Position numbers and translations under genes: made by a program
The notes under the pieces: model-generated
Seen by the model: only the letters and a program-made list of their open reading frames with translations
Told to the model about the DNA's origin: nothing
Database searches by the model: none
Assembly (NCBI GenBank): GCA_021234155.1
Contig: JAJEKV010000093.1
Location: 2,029,712-2,093,711 of the forward strand
Source: Isoetes taiwanensis
Lineage: Eukaryota > Streptophyta > Lycopodiopsida > Isoetales > Isoetaceae
Reading direction: 5' to 3'
Length of the DNA stretch: 64,000 nt
In this document: in pieces, positions 34,361-47,000 of the stretch
Position numbering within the stretch: position 1 is the first letter of the stretch
Layout of the letters: every line of letters begins with the position of its first letter

Positions 34361-34895
34361 ATAGCACGTTCCTATAGCAGGCATGCGTAACCAAGCTGGG
34401 CAAAGCCATTCCAGGCGTTTATGGCTGCTTCTACCCATTTATCTCGGTGTGCCGGGGAGCACCACAGGCACATTCAAGTTCGAATATTTCGGCGGTCTAC
34501 CATGGGCCCGTTCAAGGTTGAATACTCGGCGGTCTACCATGGGCCGTTCTGATCTCTCCCACTAGAACTATGCTTTCGCCCTCGGGCATCCAAGGCTATA
34601 CCATGTCTATGTCATACCAAGTCACAATGATTACCAAAGTCTTTGCAAATTACCTATGCTTATAGGCACCATGGGGCTTCGAACTTCGAGACACCGCTCA
34701 CGATACCAACTATAACGTTCTAGCAGGCATGCGTAACCAAGCGGGCAAAAGCCGTCTAGGCGTTTATGGTAGTCGCTTCTACCCATTTATCTGCGGTGTC
34801 ACCGAGCGCGCGAGCACATTCAAGGTTCGAATACCGGCGGTCTACCATGGGCGTTCAAGGTTGAATACTGGCCGGTCTACCATGGGCCGTACGGC
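34361..34895 (-). mobile_element. TRIM-like miniature LTR element inside the gypsy 5' LTR
   Basis: Two direct repeats of about 185 bp (34,361-34,549 and 34,709-34,895) share CAGGCATGCGTAACCAAG, GGCGTTTATGG, CTTCTACCCATTTATCT and duplicated GGTCTACCATGGGC. The 160-bp interior has no coding capacity. Beside the right repeat, at 34,696-34,708, is minus-strand TGGTATCGTGAGC, the same primer-binding site as in the two copia elements. A purine-rich minus-strand GTGGGAGAGA sits beside the left repeat. Short LTRs, minimal interior, PBS and PPT are the defining traits of TRIMs. The 3' LTR of the gypsy element lacks this block. Confidence 0.65.
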
Positions 34896-35093
34896 CAGTG
34901 AACCCATGATCAAAGCTGTATGGCCCGTCAACAAGAAGCCCTTCGAGACAAGTGGCGGCAAAATCCGCCAGCGTCGGCGTCGGCGTTATTCTAGGCACTT
35001 CAAGAGCCGCCAACATTCACCTGTCAGGCCTCCTTCCGGAATAAACCGCGAGATCACTTTCGAGTGTCTATATTGGGCCCCAAGGCCATTGTA

Positions 35094-35105
35094 CTATATA
35101 TATGA
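35094..35105 (+). promoter_or_regulatory. TATA box of the gypsy 5' LTR
   Basis: CTATATATATGA, conserved in the 3' LTR at about 49,439-49,450. It is the likely core promoter, with transcription starting a few tens of bases downstream. Confidence 0.6.
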
Positions 35106-35484
35106 GTAGAGCTAGCACATGAGTTTTTAGATGAGTTTTTGAGTCTTGTCTCCTTTCGGTTTTCTCTCTATTGCGAGAGCTCATGTATGTTCATCATTGA
35201 TATCAAGGAAGCTTATCATTCTTCTCTCATTTGTTTGTTTTTCTTCTCTTCTTGCAAATCCGCGTGACATAGTCCCCAGGACTCTCTGTTAGATCCACGG
35301 GTCCTCCACGAGAGAAGGCTGTCTTCGAGGAGTTCACCCGGACCCCAAACAGCGCCGATCTGCGTTTGATTCCATCCTACTTTCTTACATCGCCATGCAT
35401 TAAGTAATTTCCGCGCGGAAGAACTCCTTTCTCGAGCGGCCTCTCGCTTGGGCGCCATCGGCGTCGGGGAAGCTATTCCATGAC

Positions 35485-36720
35485 ATGTATGGATCTGCTT
35501 ATGACATAGAGGCCATCTTAGGTCTAGGGCTCGATCAAGCGCCACCCACCCCTCGTGTCATCTCGTCCAGTTCCGCCCCAAAGCGTGCAAACATTGCTCA
35601 CAACCTCGGTCCCTCATCACTATCGGGGGCCTTGTCAGCTCAACCTTCTCAACCGTACTTTCATACCCCTGAACATGCCTACATCCATCATTCTTGGGCC
35701 ATCGCCTCTTCCTTCACAACCATCATCTCCCGGGTGGGCACGGATATCCACCGCGTCTCCTTTGCGCATACCGGGAATATCCCTTTCCCTCACGTTTCCC
35801 CTTTGCCCTTCCTGTTTTACAACCTTACAGATCTCAAAACCAATGCTCCGGCTAGCCCGGTTTCTCAACCCACAGTCACCCCTTCGCCGGGGTCCTCCGG
35901 GCACCATGCCACATCAACTCAACCTCAATATCCTCACTATCTTTGTTCTGTCCAGCCCGGCACTTTCACATCTACCTTCGGACTAAAACCGGCTTATCCC
36001 ACCTTTGGCAACACGAAAGGCAAACCGTTAGACCAAAGTGCTCGGGGCCCACATGGAAGAATTTGAGGCTCTAGCTGTCCTAAATGGTCATCGCAACCTC
36101 ACTGAAATTCCACATCTTTTCCACCACCTGCGTGGCTCTCCTCATCAATGGCTCTGTCCAGCAAAGCCATTGGAAACAAAGGCTGTCCGAAATAGAGTTT
36201 GCTTTTACGTCTCATTATGGGACCCACGGATGATGATCAACTTCATCTCAAGCAACTCAATGAACTTCAACAAGAGCCCGCAGTGCGGGGATTTTGCGGA
36301 TCGACTTCACATACGCTAAGTAAGCTCAAGGGTACCCCACTGCGAGCCGATTTTGGTGCGGTTTCTCAAGGACTTCCTCGACTATTCGACTCATGGCCCG
36401 AATACTGCGTCCCAAGACTTTGGGCGAGGCTATCGACCTTGTCAATCACCACTTTCGATCAATGTTTCCTCGTGTCTCTTCAAGAGCTCCGTTCATTCCA
36501 CCTGTCATGGTTCCACAAGCGGAACATTCAGCCTCAACCGCTAATCCCGGTAGCGGTCAAATGTCGGTGCCATATTTGCAAATACCAAGGCCATTTGGCA
36601 AATGAGTGCAACTCCACCAATGGCCCGCCTCATTGCAAGTGATGCAACATGTGCAATCATGCCGCGGAAGAGTGCACTTTCGCACTCATCCCACACCGTT
36701 CGCAACAAAATGGTTTATCA
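35485..36720 (+). pseudogene. Gypsy gag region, frameshifted
   Basis: An N-terminal proline- and serine-rich part (35,485-36,066) is followed in shifting frames by a retrotransposon gag-type segment: HMEEFEALAVLNGHRNLTEI, then HLFHHLRGSPHQWL and FAFTSHYGTHG, which resembles gag capsid helices. A CCHC zinc knuckle CHICKYQGHLANEC is at about 36,565-36,610. A second cysteine motif, CYLCQEWGHTTRG, occurs downstream at about 36,850. The product would coat element RNA in the cytoplasm. At least three frame changes interrupt it. Because the LTRs are young, some of these are probably sequence errors rather than decay. Confidence 0.75.
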
Positions 36721-37689
36721 AGTGCAAACCACACCTCGACAACAATCGCACTATCAGTGACCACCACTTGGTGCAACCCACTCAACTCTATCGCAGCGGG
36801 GAGCAACCGGGGATCCAACCCCGTCCTCCTTTGATCCTTCTAAAGCTCGGTGTTATCTTTGTCAAGAATGGGGTCATACCACCCGCGGCGTGTCCTCAAC
36901 TTCCACAAGTTCGGTACGGCTTCACGGCACCAATCCGGACCACATCGGTCCGCCTCACGGCTTACCAACTACGGATTGCTAATGGCAAACAAGGCGAGAC
37001 GAGTTCTTAGAAGCCACCAAAGCGCCTCGGCAATCACGCTATCAACCAGCTCCGGCAAATCAACCTCAATTTGGATCAACAAGCACAAGAGGAAATTTTT
37101 CGGGCACTTAATCCTCCAGTCCGGTAGTCCAATTGGGTTGGTTTAGTTTCCGCTTGAGACCAAGGCATCACGTCCCTTGACCATTATTAGAATGGCACGC
37201 AACCTGCCTTTGCGAGTTGACACCATTCCTCATGAGGGACGAAAAAAGGTTCACTTTGCACGACTTGGAGGCGCTCATGCCACATGTCATGCCAAAAGTT
37301 AAGCCAAAGCATTTTGAACCTCATGCAAACTCTGCTGAAGGCCGCACATTGGCAAATGTTCATCACCACCACGGAGCTCATACACCTTCCACATCTCAAC
37401 CTCCACGCTCTCGGTAGTATCCCAATATTCTTTGCCGAGGGTTGACTTACTCAAAATTCTTTGCTTCACTACCACGCACTCCAACACCGGTGGAACCGGT
37501 AGATCCTTTTTCTCATGTGCCTCTAGAACTCCAAGAGGAGCTAGCCAAGATCAAAATTCCTTTAAGCTTGGCCACCATTTTGAAACTTCATCCTGCTCTC
37601 AAGGACGAGTTACCACTCCCAAGCTTTTTTAGTTGGGGTTTTGTAGCTACCTCTACACCCACGGTCCATGCCACGGTGGGTGTCGACAA

Positions 37690-40600
37690 GTCAACCATGT
37701 TCAAATAGATGGAGGTAAGCGGTCAATCTCATCACGGATAAACTCCGCAAACAAATGGGCATCACACAACTCTTTAAATTGCCCCATATGACATCAAATT
37801 GGCTAATGGCCATATCCGCGACCTCAAGGGCGTCACACCTCTTCTTCACATCAACATCGGTGATCTCCGCTTCCCCATGGAATTTGGGTTTGGAAAGGCT
37901 GGCGAAGATCCGGTGACTATGAAATGTTGGTCGGCGAGACCTTTTCTCCGCCCGGGCAAAGAGTATCCATTCTTGGGCCGCGGACCCAGTTAGTCATCAT
38001 CGATGGTCGTCTCAATGCCACCATGGACTTGCAAGCAGGCGGGATCATTTACATTGACAATCGCGGAACCCTCTCTCTCGGACACAGATTCTGAAGAAGC
38101 TCGGAATATTTATCAAGTTCAGGGCTCCACGAAAGTGCGCCTCTGTCATCCTACCCCGAATATCTTTGATCCTTGGGGAGAAATGACTCTTGATCCGGGG
38201 ACGGTGTGGCTGCTTTGCTTGACCCTTACGGCTCCTTGCAATCGAATCCAGCGTGTTGATCACTTTTGAATCTTTGAACCTCCACCGCAACTCGTTGATG
38301 TACCGGTTGTCATGAAGCAACCTCTGGCTGGATGAAGCGAGCAACCCCTCTTTTCACCCGCGCAAAGTGCCGCGCATCGGGTTATGCTCCAACCTCCACG
38401 CACACATTGTCTAGGATCTTTGAAGTAATACCCCATATTGGAGACTCGGAGAGTCGAGATTGTGGGCGTGGGCAACAATCAACTTTGTCGCATTTGCTGC
38501 AAATCTTCCGGCTCCTTATCGTATGAGGGTCCGTCAAGCTGTTCACAAAATTCAAACACATTTTTCGCTACGGAGTTACGGAGATCTTGGGGAATCAACA
38601 AAAGCTTGGGGAACTCACCATTCTACCAAATCGATGCGACCCGTCCAGCAAAGCGGCGGTACCGGCTCAACCCTAATTACCGAGTGATGGCGTCAAGGCG
38701 GAAATTGACAAACTCGCTCTTTGCGAGGTTTGATCTATGAGGTCAAACATTACGAATGGGTGAGCCCCATCGTCATTGCCCTTAAACACAATGGTAAGAT
38801 CGGCGTCTGTGTGGACTATCGGAAACTCAATCGAGGCCCGCGGGCGTGATCATTTTCCACTTCCTTCACGGACCGGGTTACGGAAGAGGTGGCTGGACAT
38901 GAGATGTACTCCTTCATGGATGGTTTTACGGCTACAATCAGATCTCAATCAAAGAATCGATCAACTCAAGACTACTTTCACCACCGCGGTGATCACTTTT
39001 TTGCCTACAAGGTGGTTCCTTTTGGATTATCAAACTCTCCATCAACGTTTCCAGCGCATCATGCTCTCGGTTTTTCATGATTTCATGAAGGAAAATCCCC
39101 TTCTTGCAAATTTTTCAAGATGACTTCTCGCCTCTGGTTCCATGGCTGACCATTTGGATAAATTGGAACTTCGTCTTCGAGAAATGTGATGAGTCGGCAT
39201 TAGTCTCAATCACGAGAAATGCACCTTTTGCGTCACCTCTGGTGTTACGTTGAGCCATGTTGTCGACCAAGCGGGTATCACCACGAGATCTGCCAAAATC
39301 GATTTGTGTGCTCAAGGCTCAAGCACCGCCAATATCAAGGAGACACGCTCTTTCACGGGTAAAGGTCAATTATTACTCCACCTTCATACACGGACTAGCG
39401 ACCATTGCGGATCCCATTCATAAACTCGGGTGGCGAATCCACCGGGCTTGGAATTCCAGGCGGGATCTTTGCTTAATTTGAAGCTTTTGCTTTCGGGCAC
39501 GGTTCTTGTTCCTCCTCAATGGGACAAGCCCTTTCATATTCATGTAGATGTCTCGGCGTTTGCTATTGGGCTGTTCTTTCTCAAGAATATGATGCGCTGC
39601 CCGACAAACCAAATCCTTCGCCCGGTAGAAAACTCAATTATATTTGGCGCAACTATTCTGCTACGGGCGTGAAGCTTTGGGTCTCATTTTACGTGTCCAG
39701 CGCTTCCGTCATTACCTTTTAGGTGATCAAATCAAGTTCTTTGTGGACCACCAAGCACTCCTCTATTTGATCAACAAGTCCCGCCCACGGGCCGCATTGC
39801 TCGTTGGGTCCTTCTTCTCCAGAATTTGCTCCTTTTGAAATCGTTCATAAAGGCGGCAAATCTCATGTTGTCCCCGGATTATCTTTCCGCATCCACGGAT
39901 GATCCCTCAATTGGAGTCTCGAGGATGCCTTTCACGATGCTCGGCTCTTTTTAGTAGCGGCAACACCACATTGGTTCCATGATTTTTCAGCGGTACCTCC
40001 TCCGGGTGCTCTTCCACGGAAGGCGAGGCGGCTCTCTCGCCTTGGCGACAATCCGTCGCCATCAATTTCTCAGAGAGGTGGTGACTACACCATGGTTGCG
40101 GGGACATCTCTACAAAAAGGGTCGCCGGTTGTGTTCTACCTCATGAAGTTTCGGATATTGTTAGAAGCTCATCAAGGGCTAGGTGGTGGTCATTTTCATG
40201 GTGACACCACGACGCGCCAAAATCCTTCATTTGGGTATTATTGGCCCACGCTCTTCAAAGATGCTCATGCCGCGCCCGCGTGTGGCGCTTGCCCGGTGGT
40301 GGGGCGCCCGGCTGACCCGTGGCGCTCTTCCCTTGGCGCCCGGTCGCCGCACTTCCCTTCGACAAATGGGGAATGGACTTTGTGGGACCTATAGATCCTC
40401 TGCGCGGCACCCGTGCCGATACGTCGGTTCTCGCGACTTCACGCCACCAAATGGGCGGAAGCTTGTGCACTTCGGACAACTGCGGCAAACACGGCTAGGG
40501 TCCTCTATCAACAAATTATCCGCGATTCGGCTGCGCCCCGCGGGCTGGTCGTGACCGTGGTGTCCATTTCATCAACCATACTATCAAAGGGCGGCGGATT

Positions 40601-41140
40601 ATCTCGATACATCATCAAAGAGCACACCTTACTATCCTCAAGGTAATGGTTTGGCGAAAGCACCAACAAAACTCGGTCACCATTCTCAAGAAAATTTGTG
40701 GCGCTTCCCGCCTGCAGTTGGCGAGACAAAACTTCCCTCTTGTTCTTTGGGCCTACAATACTTGTTTCAAGATTGCTACGGTCACACTCCTTTTAAATTG
40801 GTTTATGGTGGGGAAGCTCTCATGCCGTTTGAATACATCCTTCCAACACTCCGTTTTCAAGCTCTTGCTCATAATCCCTGCTTTGCACTCAAAGAAAAGG
40901 GTCTATCAATTAGAACAGTTGGATGAACTTGAAGGGATGCTTATATTAGGTGTTCTTCATGGACAACGGTTGCAAAAATCTTTACATGACAAGCGTACGA
41001 AGACAAAAAACATTTAAAGAAGGCGATTTGGTTCTTCTTTATGATTCGGTACAAAAATTTTCCGGGTAAACTCAAGTTTCGTTGGCTTGGCCCTTATCAA
41101 ATTGTTCAAGTGGTTAGACCAAGCGTTTTCCAACTGGCGA
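37690..41140 (+). pseudogene. Gypsy pol: protease, RT, RNase H, integrase, frameshifted
   Basis: Protease-like NLITDKLRKQMGI is at about 37,725-37,765, followed by KLANGHIRDLKGVTPLLHIN. The RT N-terminus RYRLNPNYR is at about 38,655; CVDYRKLN (38,810-38,835), MYSFMDGFTGYNQISI (38,905-38,955) and FFAYKVVPFGLSNSPSTF (38,995-39,050) are standard gypsy RT blocks. RNase H has FHIHVDVSAFAIG (about 39,535) and KFFVDHQALLYLINKSRP (39,735-39,785). Integrase has GYYWPTLFKDAH (40,235-40,265), WGMDFVGPID (about 40,370-40,395) and PFKLVYGGEALMPFEYILP (40,790-40,845), then a chromatin-side tail FSGKLKFRWLGPYQIVQVV (41,058-41,115). The frame changes every 100-300 bases, so it cannot be translated as read here. 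Synteny and motif order are otherwise complete. Confidence 0.88.
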
Positions 41141-42189
41141 GTTAGATGGCACTCCATTACCTACATTGGTTAATGGTTTTCGTCTCAAAGCATTTCATCA
41201 CCACGAAGCGAAAATCAACAAGCAGAATCACAGTTCAAGAAGCCAAACACCCGAGAAAGTGACTAGAAAGCGGCATATTCTATTATAGTGGATTTTTTTT
41301 TACAAAATGTAGGCGCTGACCCGGCCTATTTCGCTATAGGCCTTTGCCCTATATACAAAAAGCAGACTCGAGCCCTATCTACTAAGTCCTAAGAGGAAAA
41401 ACCCTCTACTCGGGTTGGAGCAGGAGGTGATGCGAGAAAGGAGATGGTAGAGGTTACGCTTTCGGGATCAATGAAGGTGCGAGAACCACCTCCATCCGTT
41501 GGTCTTGGTCGGGATGTTCAGCCATCCCGGCACACCCGGCCGTCCATTGAATGCCACCCGCGGTTGTGGCAGCAATGAGGTCAGACAATTCATCTTGCGG
41601 GTAATCCACTCCGGACGGTTCGTGGGCATAGTGCGGTCCTCGTTCAAACCCGGCAGCATGCCATCTTTGGCGCCATCGGATGCCTTCGTTACTCGGTTCG
41701 TCTTATATAGCCAAGCGAGGAACTCCTTGTCGACGTGGACCAATCACACAAATAAATAGCGTGTTTGCAATGCAAAGGCTGTTTCTAAAATGAGAATCTT
41801 TTCTCCGCCGCATATCTAGCCATGGTACCTTGACACATTCCTTTTTAATGATATCCCACCCGAGTTGCCCGCATTAAATGCAATTCCTTCTTTTCGCGCC
41901 CGTCGAACATTAATGTGTGTCTTTGCCCTTTTGTCACATCGATCCTTCTTTCCGTCTCATCCTCACCGTTCATTGCTTCTCCCTTACATTTTTTGGGACT
42001 TAGCCAAATTTTGCCTCTCAATACATTTCTTGGCATCTTTCGACACCCGGCACCATCAACGGCTCCAGTTTCGCCCTCTTCATACCTCTTCGCCTCCAGT
42101 TGTGCGCCCTAAAAAAACCTTTTCGTTCTTCTGCGCCCTTGTCCTCCGTGCTCGACTTTCGTCCTCCGCCTTTGAATCACTCTTCGTTT

Positions 42190-43720
42190 CTGCAAATCGT
42201 TACCATGGCTGCCCCAAGATTTTCTACACTTCAAGCTCTTTGCTCCCAAGGATCGGCTCTTTTTGCATCGTATCCTTCTTGCGCCCACTTTAAGTGAAGC
42301 CCTTGTTGGCCCAAATAAAGAAGTCATTTGAAACGACACAAGCTTTACGAATTCTCTCAAATGGAACTTCCGGCTCCAAATCGACCGATTTCTGCGGTTC
42401 ATCGCCAATATCGTTAACAGCCTTAAGGCTACACCTTTGTGGTCGATGGCACCACCATTTTCGCCTGACTCAACATTTGATTTTTCGAGGTATTTCATAT
42501 TCCCTTGCACACCCTTGTTTATCATGAGTGCGCCATCACGGGATCTCGATGTCCGCGAGTTTGGTGCACCTCCTTATCATGCCAATGTCCATCGTCGACC
42601 AATATCGACAAGCCTCACGAAACCTTTGTTAAATTTACGTGGCGCCAAGTTCCTTGGGTATTCTATCAAGAACACCCATATCAATAAGCCTTTTTATAAC
42701 CTGGTCCTCAACGCTACACACTCCAACCACCACATAGATTGGCCCCAAATAATGTTCTATCGTCTTCTCCAAGAAATGGACCGCCGGTGCCACTTCCATT
42801 TCGAAGTTTACGTGGGAGGCCACTTTCAAGCCCTCATCCGTCATTACTTCCCTCCCACACCACAAAATTCTCATAATTCCACTCCGGCTCCCTTCCAATG
42901 ACTAACAGAAGGCGGCACTTCAGCCCTTCTTCCCCTGGTCATGTCCAAAGTCCGCACACCCATATCCTTTGTCTCCTCCTCAGCTACACCATCCGGTTCA
43001 CACCATCTTTCCCAAACATCACAAACCCGGGCAGCGGGTAGGCTCCACCACCACAACACCCTCGTCGGTTGTTGTATGTCAGTATCGGCCGGGGATGCTC
43101 AAGCTGCCGCTCTCAAGTTACAAGAATCCCAAGGCGGCTCTTATGAGCGGGGTTCAGCGGGCACTAGAAGCCTCGATCACGGTACACCGGGACCTTCAAG
43201 CGCGCCTTTGCCCAAGTTGCAACTTTGGAGGCCAAACTTCAAGACAAACCGGAGCTCTCTTACAAGCTCATACGGATCTCAAAAGTGCACAAGATCAAGT
43301 CCGGCCAACTTGCAGATCAGCAGCTCAGCTCAATCAGAAATTCAGAATTTATTGGAGCACAACAAGTCAAAGCTCCCGAGTACCAAGGGCGCAGATATTG
43401 CTAAGCTCAGCGCCTTGTACTCGGAACTTTGTGAAAATTTCAGCACTCAAGTTCAAAACCTTACAGAGCGGACGGCTCAAGTTGCCTCCTTGGCCCGGCT
43501 CGGCTTTCTGGAACCTCTCGGCTCACCTCTCTTCAAGATCGACTTTACGAGGTGCGCTTGCGAAGATCTTGGATGGCGCGGAGGATTGCCGTTGCCCCCG
43601 TCTCAATACTGGAAATCCTCCTCCCAGTCAACACTTCGAAGCGGGTCCGTGACCGGTCCGCGCTTCTTTGCTAGAAAGGGACAACCAGGATCGTGATCTT
43701 GAACAACGACTTCTGACAAG
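42190..43720 (+). pseudogene. Additional sense coding region between integrase and 3' LTR
   Basis: From an ATG at 42,206 (MAAPRFSTLQALCSQG) the signal moves through frames: NSLKWNFRLQIDRFLRFIAN, KATPLWSMAPPFSPD, then a 154-codon frame (42,437-42,901) with LLNLRGAKFLGYSIKNTHIN, HHIDWPQIMFYRLLQEMDRR and FEVYVGGHFQALIRHYFP. A proline/serine-rich linker follows, then segments rich in heptad-like A, L, Q and E (about 43,090-43,560) such as VTLEAKLQ and LTERTAQVASLA, suggesting a coiled coil. Globular domain plus coiled coil downstream of pol recalls the extra ORFs of some plant gypsy elements encoding plant-mobile or 'putative plant transposon protein' domains; this is loose resemblance only. It may continue beyond the nested copia (48,090-49,130). 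There is no clear membrane segment, so env is not supported. Confidence 0.45.
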
Positions 43721-44050
43721 CTATTCAGTCTGCTGATGAGGCTCAAGCAAAACTTGGCGGCCATACGCCATTCTTAACGAGAATGCCTTTTTGACTTCCA
43801 GTTCCTTCACGCTATCGCGATTATGTAGTTGCTCGCGCCACCTCTTCCTTTCAAAGTGGCATGCGGTAGGTGGACGCAATGGATATTCCTGGCGATCGCG
43901 AGTTTTCTTGGTTGGCGAACTCTCCATTGAGACAAAGGGTTGTCTTTGTGCCCTTGTAGTCTTTGATCTCATACTTTGTCGCGGATCGGACTTTATCACC
44001 TTCAGAGTTGTTCGGCCCATGGCTTACATATTTCATGATTTCTATGCGGG

Positions 44051-47000
44051 TGTTGGATTTGAAATCAAATAGATGCTTAACCACCGATTACCTTCTAGCA
44101 CCCGACGGTAAGCTTGACCGTGGATTCTTGCCAGTACTCTGCTCCTTGGCCGTTGCCCTCTTGCTTGTTCTCGGCTTCACTCCTCAATCGAAACAGCCCT
44201 CGAATTATGCGCACCCTCTCCCTCTGACCCGGCACTTCTTTTCACCTATTTGGCCTCCCACTCGGGTTGGTTTCCTGCGCTCACTTCCACACACTGTTTT
44301 CGTCATTCCCTTTTTTTCTTTCGTCCGATCTGCATCGGACCTTCACTTGTCATTGCCCTTCAGCACGCCCGCGGCGTTAATGCCAATTTGAACATGCCAA
44401 GTGTATTCAACATCTCCCCCTCGGCTGTACCTCCGAATGCCAACTTGCTCCTTTGCTAATTTCAGCTTGTCTCCGTCAGTACGGCAGCTGTGAGCATGTC
44501 ACTTTCTTTGCTCATGTGTCGAGATATACCTCACTTCTATTTCCCTCTTTCTACTTCATCCCTTACGAAATGATGATGTATCTGGATATGTTTGGTTCTA
44601 GAATGGCATGTGGGATTCTTGCACATCGCCCTCCACTTCTATTGTCCCGCGATAAAAGCCGCAGTTGGCCCTTTTATTATGACCTATTTATTTGAGCATT
44701 CTTCTTAGCCATCTGATTTAGGCGCTAAAGGCGCCACATAATCTCGCTTCGGCACTAGATTTGGCCCACGCATTCTGCTTTTTACATGCCCATGATATTG
44801 TGTTTTCGATTTTGCACTACGTACCACGATGTGGATTTTCCGTCGTCTATGTCTCCTCCCCATCAGCATCTGCATAACACCGTTAGTTCATGTCCATCAC
44901 TTCCATTAAAATGGATGCCATGACCCCATCGTCCCTTCAAGTATCTCAAAACTTCGTTTGGCGGCTATCCAATGTTGTATACGGATTATTATTATATTCT
45001 TTCGATAAATTATTTTGCATATGCAATATCCAGGCCTAGTGCAATTTTGCGACATAAAGCGGGCTTAGGACCAGCTCATGATAAGGCCTTTTCTTCATTT
45101 CTTTCATCTCTAATGCGGTCTTGGGGCTCATCTCACTACTAATCCTTGTACACGGCGCAATGGGGTTTTAGCGGGATTGCAATCTTGCATCCTAAATTTA
45201 TTTAACATCTTTTCGATATCTTTGCTCTCCTGTAGTCTCGCTCCCCTTAAAGCGGAACTCCTTGGACTTCCATCCCTAGTGGCTTTTTTAGTTCTCAGGC
45301 ATCATCATTTTGGGCGTCTTTTTTAATAGCATTTTGCATTTGGCCATCCATTCTCGTCATTTGCTTGCAATGCCGCGATCATCATACATACAATGCCATA
45401 ATCGGGCATTTGTCTCCTTCTTTCCACATGTATAGATTGCCTTGGGTCTTGGCTTTATAAAGCCAGCGAGATATCAAGAACTTGTTCATACACAAGTACC
45501 CGCCTTTGCCTTAATCCATAAATTGCCTTTTTAGCTTTGCAAACCATATTAGTGCTTTCTCATACCCTTACGGCTGCTCATGTATATTTCCTCTTCCAAG
45601 TAAGCCATTTAGGAATGCGGTCTTGACGTCCATGTGTTCTATGTCCATGTTTCTCTGCAAGTGCAGTGCTTGACATCCCTTACACTTGTGAGCTTCACAA
45701 TAGGTGAAAAGGTGTCTTTGTAATCGATTCCGGCTTCACGTGTGTAACCCTTTTGCAACTAAGTAGACCCTTGTACCTTTCCAGACCCATCGGCATTTCT
45801 TTTGATCTTAAACAACCATTTGCTTCCCACTACATTCTTGTCTTTTGGTCTAGTCACTAATTCATATGTTCTGTTTGCTTAAAAGAGTCAATTCACCTTC
45901 CATTGCTTCCTTCCATTTTCTTTGCGTCGGACCACATTTACCTTTGCTCAAGCGTTTTTGGTTCTACAAACACGACATCACCTTTGGCTTTGGCTCCCTC
46001 TTTGTTGCGCCATATAGCTCTTGTATCAAAGGGGGAGTTCTGCTCTGGCTTTCGACCTCTTTACGGCGTCGCGTACCTCCCCTTACTCCTCTTCCTTCCT
46101 CTTCCTGCGTCTCTGGCCGCACCTCACCTGCATGCTCCTCGGTGCACTTATCGGCCTCAAAAGGCCTCATGCACCTCCTCGTGCTCCATCTCCGGTGTAT
46201 CGCGATTTGCACTATCGACCTCTCGATCTCATGCACCTCATCGGTTCAACATCCGAGTCATCCATCACCCGGTTGTTTGTTTTCAGCTACTTCCTCCTTT
46301 TCCTTTTCCTTTTCGTATCCTCTTCAAAAAGATTCTATTGGAACCCATTACGCTTCTTCTTGCCCTTCATGGGACTCTTCCTATCTTTATACAATATTGC
46401 TTCATCAAATACAAGCGTCTCTGCTAATTGTATTTTTATATGTATTCTGAGGGTCATATAGCCTATAGCCATTGGTTTCCTCATCATATCCTACCAAGAA
46501 GGTTGGAATACTTCATTTATCCAATTTCCCTGCAGGCTCCTCTGGAACTAACATATAGGCCAAACACCCATAAATCTTCAATCGTTCAACGGTTGTCTTT
46601 TTCGGACCATATTTCCTCGGGAACACCTCCCTTCAAAGCGGTGTTGGCAACTTTCGTTTACGTATATAGCGCAGTTACTCTTTGCTTCTCCCCGGGTAAT
46701 TGGGTAATCCGGCATGCTTCAACATACATCCGGTTTGCATCCATAATGGTGCGATTTTACGCCTGAAATACCATTCTGGCGAGGTGTATAGCGACATGTA
46801 TATTGCCTCTTAATTCCACCTTATCGACAAAATCTTATAAATTCACTTGACCTGTATTCGCCACCAAGATCCGAGCCTCAATGATTTTACACGCGGAAGA
46901 TGTCTCACGTTCCACCTCTGCGACATAAAGGCAGGAAGGCATTGAATACTTGATCTTTGAACGCAGATAATAACACTTTTGCGCCTAATGAAATCATCTA

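Larger units (their letters stand above)
34244..35351 (+). repeat. 5' LTR of the gypsy element, interrupted
   Basis: Matches the 3' LTR at both ends; about 530 bp near 34,361-34,897 are extra and form a TRIM-like insertion. The LTR starts TATTAGTCC (TGTTAGTCC in the 3' LTR) and ends CCCCAAACA. Confidence 0.88.

Noticed and set aside
42190-43720. Envelope gene, making the gypsy element a retrovirus-like element
   Set aside because: No signal peptide, membrane anchor or cleavage site is visible through the frameshifts.
45866-46461. Overlapping plus-strand frames up to 194 codons
   Set aside because: Antisense to integrase and RT remnants of the nested copia; composition reflects reverse-complemented coding DNA.
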